A stretch of 64,000 nt of DNA from Geothrix sp. (GTDB lineage Bacteria; Acidobacteriota; Holophagae; Holophagales; Holophagaceae), in assembly GCF_030219325.1 (NCBI RefSeq), contig NZ_CP126625.1, positions 186,001-250,000 of the forward strand, written 5' to 3'. Shown piece by piece: positions 10,855-17,985 of this stretch. How positions within the stretch are numbered: position 1 is the stretch's first letter; every line of letters starts with the position of its first letter. A program made the position numbers and the translations under genes. The notes beneath the pieces were generated by a model that saw nothing but the letters and a program-made list of their open reading frames with translations, was not told the origin of the DNA and ran no database searches.

Positions 10855-11370
10855 ATGCCTCATTCCAAGATTTTAAAAGCAATTCGAACCTACGCTCATG
10901 CGTACGCTGAACTTCAACACCTGCAGGACACTCACCCAAGCATTCCTGGTGGAGATCAAAAAACAGGTTGTATCGGCGAATACTACGCCTACCTCTACTT
11001 AGCCAAAATTCATGGCGTGGACAAACTGCGCTACGGCAGTCACAGCGAGAAGGGGTGGGACATTGAAATTGCAGTCGATCCCCCGGTTCGAATCCAAGTT
11101 AAAACCGTTTCGGGGTTCTCAAAAACGAGAACTATCTCGCCCATCCACAGGGGGTGGGATCAGCTTTTCATCGTGTATCTGAGTAGGGAATTGAACCCTG
11201 AAGGGTTCTGGATCATCGAAAACGCCAATATTTTTGGCAAGTCCGACCAGCTTACTGGTTTGAAGTGCTGTCACCCATCGAAGCCCTCAACGGGGTCTGC
11301 ATCACTTCCATTTGGTGAGAATCGAGTTAACAAACTACAAGAAGCAATTGAACATGCCCTAGGTGCCTGA
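10855..11370 (+). CDS. Small protein with PD-(D/E)XK nuclease-like motifs
   Basis: 171 residues with no signal or membrane segment. GEYYAYLYLAK (~42-52), then KGWDIEI (~66-72) and RIQVKTV (~79-85) follow the order E...GxD...(Q)xK of the PD-(D/E)XK restriction-endonuclease fold, with D68 and Q-V-K as putative metal-binding and catalytic positions. The length suits a single minimal nuclease domain. The call is motif-level inference, and the protein could equally be an inactive fold member. It is AT-rich, starts six bases after a candidate attC core, and belongs to the cassette-like series. Nuclease domains are common in cassettes and defence islands, but no partner gene is recognisable. Confidence 0.75.
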   Translation: MPHSKILKAIRTYAHAYAELQHLQDTHPSIPGGDQKTGCIGEYYAYLYLAKIHGVDKLRYGSHSEKGWDIEIAVDPPVRIQVKTVSGFSKTRTISPIHRGWDQLFIVYLSRELNPEGFWIIENANIFGKSDQLTGLKCCHPSKPSTGSASLPFGENRVNKLQEAIEHALGA

Positions 11371-11376
11371 CCTTCG

Positions 11377-11421
11377 TTTCAACGCAGACCCACCTGCATT
11401 GCCTTCCGCTTAAGGTTGATC
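11377..11421 (+). repeat. Divergent, short attC-like site
   Basis: TTTCAAC (11377-11383) and GTTGATC (11415-11421) each differ from the attC cores RYYYAAC/GTTRRRY at one position. They pair through TCAAC:GTTGA. GCAG/CTGC pair inside with a six-base loop. At 45 bases it is shorter than accepted attC sites. It lies between two tightly spaced cassette-like genes, 6 bases after one stop and 2 bases before the next ATG, which is the only reason to list it. Confidence 0.25.
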
Positions 11422-11423
11422 CC

Positions 11424-11654
11424 ATGATGAGCCCCAAGGACTGTGGAATCATATTGGTAATCCCCTTTGCCGTAGCCCTGCTCTACTTCCTTATCCTTTT
11501 GGTGCTCGCTTTGATTAAGCCCGAATGGGCGCAAATGGAATTAGCTCGGCCAAGACCGAAATCGCGTCCGGGGCATGGAGTAACTCGAATGATCGCTTAT
11601 ACGCTTGGGCTATGGGCCATTCATCGATTCGTGTCTTTGGGTAAGAAAAAGTAA
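11424..11654 (+). CDS. Small hypothetical membrane protein
   Basis: 76 residues. A strong transmembrane helix at about residues 8-31 (IILVIPFAVALLYFLILLVLA, split at its ends) is followed by a basic, proline-rich linker (RPRPKSRPGHG). A weakly hydrophobic second segment (MIAYTLGLWAIHRFV) and a lysine tail follow. No family is recognised. It is the third of three AT-rich small genes in the same direction with minimal spacing. After its stop, ACCTAAC at 11673-11679 fits the attC R'' core. No GTTRRRY partner is found before dinB, so the array end looks eroded. Confidence 0.65.
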   Translation: MMSPKDCGIILVIPFAVALLYFLILLVLALIKPEWAQMELARPRPKSRPGHGVTRMIAYTLGLWAIHRFVSLGKKK

Positions 11655-11830
11655 TTTGACCAACCTTGCAGCACCTAACCCTCCACTCAATTCGGGCCCG
11701 GCCTGCATCGTCTTCCACTCTCGATCAGCTTCCGACAACCTCGAGCCCGCTCACCGCCCTGTTGCAGACGTGACCACTTCGCCTTGTTCGCGCGGAATCC
11801 AATTTGTTCTGAATCCTCACCGGGCCAAGC

Positions 11831-12997
11831 CTAGGTGAGATCCATCGGATCGAAGAGCCCTGGGGGTGGAACCTCCACTGGCCTGGTGGCTCCGGAATTC
11901 GCGTGGTCGGCCTGGACCAGCGCTCCCGCCCGTACCCCCAGCAGGCGCAGCTTGCGGGTCAGGTCCACGCGCTTGAGGCAGGTGCGGGCGGCCTCGCGCA
12001 GGCGCTCGGCGTCGGCGATGGGGGCGGGCAGGGTCTGGTCCCGCGTGACGGTCTGGAAGTCCTCGAAGCGCAGCTTGATCCCGACGCTGCCGGCCAGGAC
12101 GCCCTTGCGGGCCAGGTCCTGGGCCAGCCGCTCGCAGAGGTCCAGGAGGATGCGGGACAGCGCCTCGCGGTCCTGCTTGGCGTGGAGGTCCCGCTCGAAG
12201 GTGGTCTCACGGCTGATGGACTTGGGCTCCCGCGACAGCGTGAGGGGCCGGTCGTCGCGGCCGTGGGCGGCCTCGTGCAGCCAGGCGCCGTAGCTCCGCC
12301 CGAAGTGTTCCACCAGCCCGGCGGGATCGGCCCTGGCCAGCTCCCCGATGGTGCGCAGGTGGAGGCCTTCGAGCTTGGCGGCGGCCTTGGGCCCGATGCC
12401 GTTGATGGCGCGGCAGGGCAGGGGCCAGATGCGGGCGGGCAGGTCCTCCAGGCCCAGGATCGTGAGGCCGTCGGGCTTCTCCAGCTCCGAGGCCAGCTTG
12501 GAGAGCAGCTTGTTGGGCGTGATGCCGATGGAACAGCTCAGCCCCGTGGCCTGGCGGACCGCCGCCTTGAGGCGCAGGCCCAGCTCCCGCGAGGTTCCCG
12601 GAACATCTGTCAGGTCGAGGTAGATCTCGTCGATGCCGCGGTCCTCGATGAGCGGCGCCACCTCGGCCACGGCGGCCTTGAAGGCCCGCGACACTCGCGC
12701 GTAGGCCTCGAAGTGGGCGGGCAGCAGGATGGCCTCCGGCGCCAGGGCCGCGGCCTTCATGAGGCCCATGCCGCTGTGCACGCCGAAGGCGCGGGCCTCG
12801 TAGGTGGCCGTGGTGGCCACGCCCCGGCCCGCGTAGTCCTTCAGCCTCGGGTAGGGCTGCCCCGGCACGGTTGCCACGGGCCGCCGCCCGCCCACCACCA
12901 CCGGCAGCCCCTTCAGCTCGGGATGCTCCAGCAGCTCCACCGACGCGAAGAAGGCATCCATGTCCAGGTGCGCAATGCGCCGCGGCTCACCGGACAC
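11831..12997 (-). CDS. dinB: DNA polymerase IV (Y-family translesion polymerase)
   Basis: 388 residues from a GTG at 12997, preceded by GGGGAG; no ATG lies close enough upstream. It opens with RRIAHLDMDAFFASVE, whose LDMDAFFASVE holds the first catalytic Asp. YEARAFGVHSGM (steric/nucleotide region) and EDRGIDEIYLDLT (catalytic acidic pair) follow. The helix-hairpin-helix INGIGPKAAAKLEGL and the little-finger domain (SISRETTFERDL onward) complete the family. It copies past lesions in the cytoplasm with low fidelity and is usually SOS-induced; no LexA box was recognised. It lies downstream of a methyltransferase gene (gap 88 bases) and its 3' end borders the AT-rich island. Confidence 0.92.
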   Translation of the reverse strand: MSGEPRRIAHLDMDAFFASVELLEHPELKGLPVVVGGRRPVATVPGQPYPRLKDYAGRGVATTATYEARAFGVHSGMGLMKAAALAPEAILLPAHFEAYARVSRAFKAAVAEVAPLIEDRGIDEIYLDLTDVPGTSRELGLRLKAAVRQATGLSCSIGITPNKLLSKLASELEKPDGLTILGLEDLPARIWPLPCRAINGIGPKAAAKLEGLHLRTIGELARADPAGLVEHFGRSYGAWLHEAAHGRDDRPLTLSREPKSISRETTFERDLHAKQDREALSRILLDLCERLAQDLARKGVLAGSVGIKLRFEDFQTVTRDQTLPAPIADAERLREAARTCLKRVDLTRKLRLLGVRAGALVQADHANSGATRPVEVPPPGLFDPMDLT

Positions 12998-13085
12998 CCG
13001 GGCTCCCCGGCATAACGCGAGGCCCCGCCCGTTCAGGGCGGTGGCCGGCGTGGGTGGCGTGGGCGCGGTGCACGGGTTCCCGCCT

Positions 13086-13826
13086 TCAGGTCGAGGAAGC
13101 CGGACCGCGCCCGGTCCCCGCGGTCTTTTCGCAGAGCAGGAGCTGATTCCCGGCCATGGTCCCGGTCGCTCCCGGAGCCGAAAGCAGGCTGAAACCAGCG
13201 CCCGCCAGGTCGATCCGGAGGTCGGCCAGGGGCCGCCAATGGACCGAGGGCGCCAGGTTCCACCGGCATCCCACGGCCACCCATTCGGCAAGGCGAGTCA
13301 GGATCGCCATCCCCCGGGTCTGGGAGTCCATGGCCCGGAGCAGAAGCCTGCCGCCCTCCGGGAGGTGCGCGCCGATCCTGAACAGCAGGTCGCGCTGGCG
13401 CGCCGCGGGCAGGTAGTGGAGCACGTCCAGGACCGCCACCACCGTGCAAGGGGGCCAGGGCACCTGGAACAGGTCCCCGCAGAGGATTCGCGCCCTCACG
13501 CTCCCGTTGGCCAGCCGCTGGCCAAACCGGGCCTTGGCCGGATCCCACTCGATGCCGAACGTGTCGTTGTGGAGCCCTCTGGCCTCCAGCAGCAGCCCCA
13601 GCAGGCCGATCCCACAGCCCAGGTCCAGCACCGTCTCGCCCGGTGGGATCAGCGGCAGGGCCGCAGGGTAGAGCTGGTCGGTCCGCACCTTGCTCTTCCC
13701 GTAGCCCCGGAGCCAGCGGTCCCCCGCCACGGGGATTGCCTCCAGCCTGGCCACGACCTCGTGGATCGGGTCCGGTGCGGGCAGGGCGTGGGGAGGGCCG
13801 GGTTCGGCGGCTTGGGGTGGGGGCAT
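13086..13826 (-). CDS. Class I SAM-dependent methyltransferase
   Basis: 246 residues if it starts at the ATG at 13826, which has a GGGGAGAG ribosome site seven bases upstream; longer in-frame starts at 13904 and 13997 lack one. The Rossmann core is clear: motif I VLDLGCGIGLLGLLLEA, then an acidic motif II (FGIEWDP), GDLFQVPW, and motif IV (VVAVLDVLHYLP), followed by RLLLRAMD. YPAALPLIPPGETVLDLGCG and the length suggest a small-molecule or lipid methyltransferase, but the substrate is unknown. It lies upstream of dinB in the same direction and is divergent from the exported protein gene at 13996. Confidence 0.85.
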   Translation of the reverse strand: MPPPQAAEPGPPHALPAPDPIHEVVARLEAIPVAGDRWLRGYGKSKVRTDQLYPAALPLIPPGETVLDLGCGIGLLGLLLEARGLHNDTFGIEWDPAKARFGQRLANGSVRARILCGDLFQVPWPPCTVVAVLDVLHYLPAARQRDLLFRIGAHLPEGGRLLLRAMDSQTRGMAILTRLAEWVAVGCRWNLAPSVHWRPLADLRIDLAGAGFSLLSAPGATGTMAGNQLLLCEKTAGTGRGPASST

Positions 13827-13995
13827 CCAGAGTCTCTCCCCATGGTAGACGACCCGGATGCGGGCAGCTCGGCGCCTTCGCCGGGTCTCGCTTCCCTGCT
13901 TCATGCTCAGGCCGAAAGGGGGGGTGGGCTTTGGGCCAGGTTTAGGAAAGGACGCCGCACGGAGCCCCCTATAATGAAGGCGATCGAAGGACGGC

Positions 13996-14436
13996 ATGCA
14001 GAGGTCTCTGAAACGGATTTGGCTGACCCTGGCCCTTGCGGCCAGTGGGCTCTTGTCCGTTCATGCCCTCCAGGCCGCCACCGCCGGAATGTCCTGCGAG
14101 GGCTACGTCTCGCTGGCCGCCTGCGCGCCCCTGCCGCCCCCCGACGCGCGGCTGGCCGACCGGGATCGCTCGGGGCGCGAAGCCTCGCCGGTGCCCCGGC
14201 AGGGCGCCGAAGGCACCCAGAACCAGGCCAAGACCCGCCGCGATGGCGATGGCGGCGCGCCACCCCGGGATCGCTTCGGGTACTCCACGGCCTCCCTGCC
14301 CCGTACGACCGCCCAGGTCCGGGTCCAGGCTCCGGGGCTCGCCGCGTGGTTCTGCCCGGATGCCTTCGCCCCGCAGGGATTGATGCCTGAGCAGGGGGGC
14401 CAGACGGGCCCGCCCGAGGACTGCCTCCACCGCTGA
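13996..14436 (+). CDS. Small hypothetical exported protein
   Basis: 146 residues. The N-terminus is a good signal peptide (basic MQRSLKRIW, hydrophobic LTLALAASGLLSVHA, then LQAATA). The mature part is rich in Pro, Arg, Gly and Ala with four cysteines (SCEGYVSLAACA near the start, FCPDAF and EDCLH near the end), which could form disulfides in the periplasm. GAAGGA precedes the ATG. Several minus-strand frames overlap, but none has a signal, motif or ribosome site, so the plus frame is preferred. No family is recognised. It precedes secDF by 61 bases and may be co-transcribed. Confidence 0.5.
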   Translation: MQRSLKRIWLTLALAASGLLSVHALQAATAGMSCEGYVSLAACAPLPPPDARLADRDRSGREASPVPRQGAEGTQNQAKTRRDGDGGAPPRDRFGYSTASLPRTTAQVRVQAPGLAAWFCPDAFAPQGLMPEQGGQTGPPEDCLHR

Positions 14437-14497
14437 GGAAGTCTTCCGCGCAGGCCAGAGCCTGCGACCCGTCTGTGTTCCATCTGCGGAGTCATCC

Positions 14498-17308
14498 GTG
14501 AGTCGAAGTACGTTCTCCCGCCTGGCGTGGGTGCTGGGCATCTGCCTGGCCTGCGCTGCCTTTTTCATCCCCCTCGACAAGGTCCGCCTCGGGCTGGACC
14601 TGAAGGGGGGCATCCACTACGAACTCGAGGTCCAGGGTCAGGAGGCCCTGCAGCGCGACCTCGAGGAAACCCGGGACCGGATCCTGGATCAGCTCAAAGC
14701 GAAGGGCCTGCCCCCAGTGCAGGCGGAGCTGAAGGGCCCGGAGCTGATGATCCTGGGCGCCGGCCCGTCGACCCTCGAGCCCATCCTGGCGAAGATCCCC
14801 GGCTACCGCTTCGTCCACCGGGACGGCCTGGCCATCGTCTCCCAGAAGCCCGACCACCAGCAGGCCATCAAGGCCAGCGCCAACAAGCGGGCCCTCCAGA
14901 TCATCGAAACGCGGGTCAACCAGTTCGGCGTCGTGGAACCGGAGATCACCTCGGGCGGCCCCGAGGGCAACCGCATCATCGTCGAGCTGCCCGGCGTCAC
15001 CGAGTCGGAACGGGACCGCATCAAGAGCCTGCTGTCCACGCCGGGGCGCCTGGAGCTGCGGCTCCTGGCCAAGGTGGACACGCCGTACTTCGACTCCGAA
15101 GCCGGCGCTCTGGCCCGGTATGGGGGAACCCTGCCTGCAGGCACGGAGCTGTTCCCGGAGCCGCTGACGACGCGGTCCGCGGCGGGCGGCCCGAAGGAGG
15201 CCCTGAAGGATCCGAACCACCTGCCCGTGCGGCGCTGGGTGCTGCTGGAGAGCAAGGTCCAGCTGGACGGCTCCGCCATCACCGACGCCCAGCGGGCCCA
15301 GTCGGAGCTGGGGAATCATGAGGTCAACTTCACCCTGAACACCCAGGGCGCCGAGGCCAATGCCCACGTCACGGGCGTGGCCTCGTCCGAAGGGCGCCTC
15401 TTCGCCTTCGTGCTGGATCGCAAGGTCATCAGCGTGCTCTCGGCCAAGGAGAAGATCATCGGCGGGGCCGTGCGCATCGCCGGCCAGTTCTCGGCGGAGG
15501 AAGCGGATGACCTGGCCCTGAAGCTCCGTTCCGGGGCCCTGAAGGCCAGCATGAAGATCCTGGAGGAGCGGGTCGTGGGGCCGAGCCTGGGCCAGGATTC
15601 CATCCGTCAGGGCGTGGGCGCCTCCATGGTGGGCTTCGGCGTCATCGTGGCCTTCATGGTGGTCTGGTACCGCTGGTCCGGCGTGAACGCCGTGGTGGCC
15701 CTGGTGGTGAACGTCGTCGTGATGCTGGGCCTCCTGGGCAGCTTCCGGGCCACCATCACGCTGCCGGGCATTGCCGGCTTCGCCCTCACCGTGGGCATGG
15801 CCGTGGACGCGAACATCCTCATCTTCGAGCGCATCAAGGAGGAGCTGGCCCTGGGCCAGTCCCCGGCCAGGGCCATCAGCGCGGGCTTCAACCGGGTCTT
15901 CTGGACCATCGTGGACAGCCACGTGACCCAGCTCTTCGCGGCGCTCCTGCTCTTCATCTTCGGCACAGGCCCGGTGAAGGGCTTCGCCGTCTCCCTCACC
16001 GTCGGCGTGGCGGCCTCCCTCTTCACCAGCATCTACATCAGCCGCTTCATCTACGACTGGGTGCTGGAGCGCCGACCCCGCGCCGCGAGCATCAGCATCG
16101 GCACCTTCAACCTGTTCCGGAAGACCGCCTTCGACTTCATGAAGTACAAGAAGCAGGCCCTCGCCCTGTCCTGGGGCCTCATCCTGGTTTGCATGGCGTT
16201 CATCCGCCCCTGGAACCTCGAGGGGAATCCACGGATCAAGCTGGGCATGCAGTTCGTGGGCGGCACGGACATGACGGTGCGGTTCCTGCGGGACATCGAG
16301 GCGGGCGACATCCGCACGGCGCTTCAGCGGGGCGGCTTCCCCGATGCCTCGGTGGTCTCCTACCAGCACGCCGATCCCGGCATCCGCGAGTTCTCCATCA
16401 AGGTCCGGGCGCCCAAGGGCGGCGACCCGCGCGAGACGGTGCAGCAGTCCAGGCAGATCCGCACCCTCCTGGCCGGCCTGGACACGACCGGGGGCCCCCA
16501 GAGGTCCCTGAATCTGGAGGGCGCGGAGCCCCTGGCCAACCGCCTCCTGGCGGCGGATCCCTTGGGCCTCGCCGGGGACGAGGCGGCGCGACGGGCCAGC
16601 TACGAGGCCTTCGCCACGAAGATCGTCGGCGCCCGGGACCGCCTGCCGGCGGGCCTGTACCGCAGCCTCGCGGAGCTGCCCAATGACCTGCCCACGGCCG
16701 TGAAGCGGCAGATCGAGAAGGACTATGTCCCCGGGCAGGTGGGCCTCCTGAAGGACGAGACCTTCTCGCCCTCCATTTCGGGCGAGTGGACCCGGAAGAC
16801 TCTGGCGGCCGTGGCCTGGGCCATGGGGGCCATCCTCGTCTACGTGATCTTCCGGTTCACGACGGCCTTCGCGGTGGGTGGCATCGTGGCCCTGGTCCAC
16901 GACATGCTCATGGCCCTGGCCCTCTTCGCGCTCATGGGCTACGAGTTCAACGTCCCCGTGGTCGCCAGCTTCCTGACCCTCATGGGCTATTCCATGGCCG
17001 ATACCATCGTGGTCTTCGACCGCATCCGGGAGAACAGCCACAAGCCGGAATACAAGCGGGCGAGCCTGGACCGGATCATCAACGATTCGATCAACCAGAC
17101 CCTCAGCCGGACGATCCTCACCTCCATGTCCGTCCTCTTCGTCAGCGTCTGCCTGTGGATCTGGGGCGGACCGGCGCTGCGGGACCTCGCGTTCCCGCTG
17201 GTGGTGGGCGTCCTGACCGGGACCTTCAGCTCCATCTACATCGCCAGTCCCGTCGTCGAGTGGTGGCAGCGCGTCTCCGGCCACCGGGAGGCACTGGCCC
17301 GGAGCTGA
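14498..17308 (+). CDS. secDF: SecDF fusion, protein-export membrane protein
   Basis: 936 residues joining SecD (about 1-530) and SecF (about 550-936). SecD shows TM1 and the D1 motif LGLDLKGGIHYELEV, a periplasmic P1 region, and then five helices with GFALTVGMAVDANILIFERIKEEL. SecF restarts at about residue 545 with FVGGTDMTVRF and ends with SMADTIVVFDRIRE and the last helices. The complex uses the proton gradient to help SecYEG release exported proteins. The GTG start is set by GGAG 7 bases upstream. The SecF periplasmic loop is about 200 residues where about 100 is usual. No yajC or separate secF is adjacent. Confidence 0.95.
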   Translation: MSRSTFSRLAWVLGICLACAAFFIPLDKVRLGLDLKGGIHYELEVQGQEALQRDLEETRDRILDQLKAKGLPPVQAELKGPELMILGAGPSTLEPILAKIPGYRFVHRDGLAIVSQKPDHQQAIKASANKRALQIIETRVNQFGVVEPEITSGGPEGNRIIVELPGVTESERDRIKSLLSTPGRLELRLLAKVDTPYFDSEAGALARYGGTLPAGTELFPEPLTTRSAAGGPKEALKDPNHLPVRRWVLLESKVQLDGSAITDAQRAQSELGNHEVNFTLNTQGAEANAHVTGVASSEGRLFAFVLDRKVISVLSAKEKIIGGAVRIAGQFSAEEADDLALKLRSGALKASMKILEERVVGPSLGQDSIRQGVGASMVGFGVIVAFMVVWYRWSGVNAVVALVVNVVVMLGLLGSFRATITLPGIAGFALTVGMAVDANILIFERIKEELALGQSPARAISAGFNRVFWTIVDSHVTQLFAALLLFIFGTGPVKGFAVSLTVGVAASLFTSIYISRFIYDWVLERRPRAASISIGTFNLFRKTAFDFMKYKKQALALSWGLILVCMAFIRPWNLEGNPRIKLGMQFVGGTDMTVRFLRDIEAGDIRTALQRGGFPDASVVSYQHADPGIREFSIKVRAPKGGDPRETVQQSRQIRTLLAGLDTTGGPQRSLNLEGAEPLANRLLAADPLGLAGDEAARRASYEAFATKIVGARDRLPAGLYRSLAELPNDLPTAVKRQIEKDYVPGQVGLLKDETFSPSISGEWTRKTLAAVAWAMGAILVYVIFRFTTAFAVGGIVALVHDMLMALALFALMGYEFNVPVVASFLTLMGYSMADTIVVFDRIRENSHKPEYKRASLDRIINDSINQTLSRTILTSMSVLFVSVCLWIWGGPALRDLAFPLVVGVLTGTFSSIYIASPVVEWWQRVSGHREALARS

Positions 17309-17314
17309 GCCGTG

Positions 17315-17352
17315 GCCGGGCGGGGAGGGTTCGCCTCCTCGCCCGGCGCTTT
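17315..17352 (+). terminator. Rho-independent terminator after secDF
   Basis: GCCGGGCGGGGAGG, loop GTTCG, then CCTCCTCGCCCGGC with one mismatch, followed by GCTTTTCC. It lies seven bases after the secDF stop and faces the convergent lipoprotein gene, so it may serve both strands. Confidence 0.75.
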
Positions 17353-17385
17353 TCCCATTCCGGCGAAGGGAGGGCTTCCATGGGC

Positions 17386-17985
17386 CTACTGCAAGGTCAC
17401 CGTCCCCGCCGTGATCGTGATGGGGACCGGATCGGCGCCCAGGGTGGCGGGGAGCATCACGGCGGAGCCGCTGGTGGATCGGAGGGTGGCCGCTCCGGGG
17501 GCAGTCTCCGGCACGAGGTCCAGGGCGACCGTGGCCAGCGACACGGTGCGATCAAAGGTCACGCTGGGCGTGAAGGCCCAGGTCAGGAAAGCACCCACCT
17601 GGAGGTCGCCCGAGGTTGCCTTGGCCTTGAGGACGGACCCGGCCACGACCCCGAAGGTGGGGCTCTGGGTGAGCTCGGCGTCCTTGCTGTCCACCTTCGC
17701 CCAGGTCATCTGGCCCGGTGGCGCCACGAGGTGGAAGGCCACGCCCCGCCCCGCGGTGCCTGTGGGCCCCATGAGGTCGAGCACCAGGTGGGTGGCGGTG
17801 GATTTCTCCGTGTTCAGGAGGAGCTGGTAGGTCCCGCTGGTCGGGGGTGTGTAGACGATGCGGGCCGCCCGGGGCGGCGGGGAGGGATGGGAGCCCCCGC
17901 CGCAGGCCAGGAGGAGGGCCAGGGGCAGGGCCAGGAGGAGCCGGCCGGGCATGGTGCATCCGTGTCGCAGGGGACGTTCCTTCAT
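17386..17985 (-). CDS. Putative lipoprotein, translationally coupled to the M4 peptidase
   Basis: 199 residues. MPGRLLLALPLALLLACGGGS within the N-terminus is a lipoprotein signal with the cysteine in LLAC; the start is either ATG 17985 or ATG 17952. The start at 17985 shares its A with the TGA of the upstream peptidase gene (TGATG), a sign of translational coupling. The mature part is a beta-rich domain of ~165 residues (VLDLMGPTGTAGRGVAFHL, GAFLTWAFTP) that resembles cohesin-like or fibre-like folds only in general character. The neighbouring peptidase ends in dockerin-like repeats, so a cohesin-like partner role is an attractive but unproven idea. Confidence 0.8.
   Translation of the reverse strand: MKERPLRHGCTMPGRLLLALPLALLLACGGGSHPSPPPRAARIVYTPPTSGTYQLLLNTEKSTATHLVLDLMGPTGTAGRGVAFHLVAPPGQMTWAKVDSKDAELTQSPTFGVVAGSVLKAKATSGDLQVGAFLTWAFTPSVTFDRTVSLATVALDLVPETAPGAATLRSTSGSAVMLPATLGADPVPITITAGTVTLQ

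Noticed and set aside
11673-11830. Third complete attC site after the last cassette-like gene
   Set aside because: ACCTAAC fits R'', but no GTTRRRY core is found before dinB, so the site cannot be completed.
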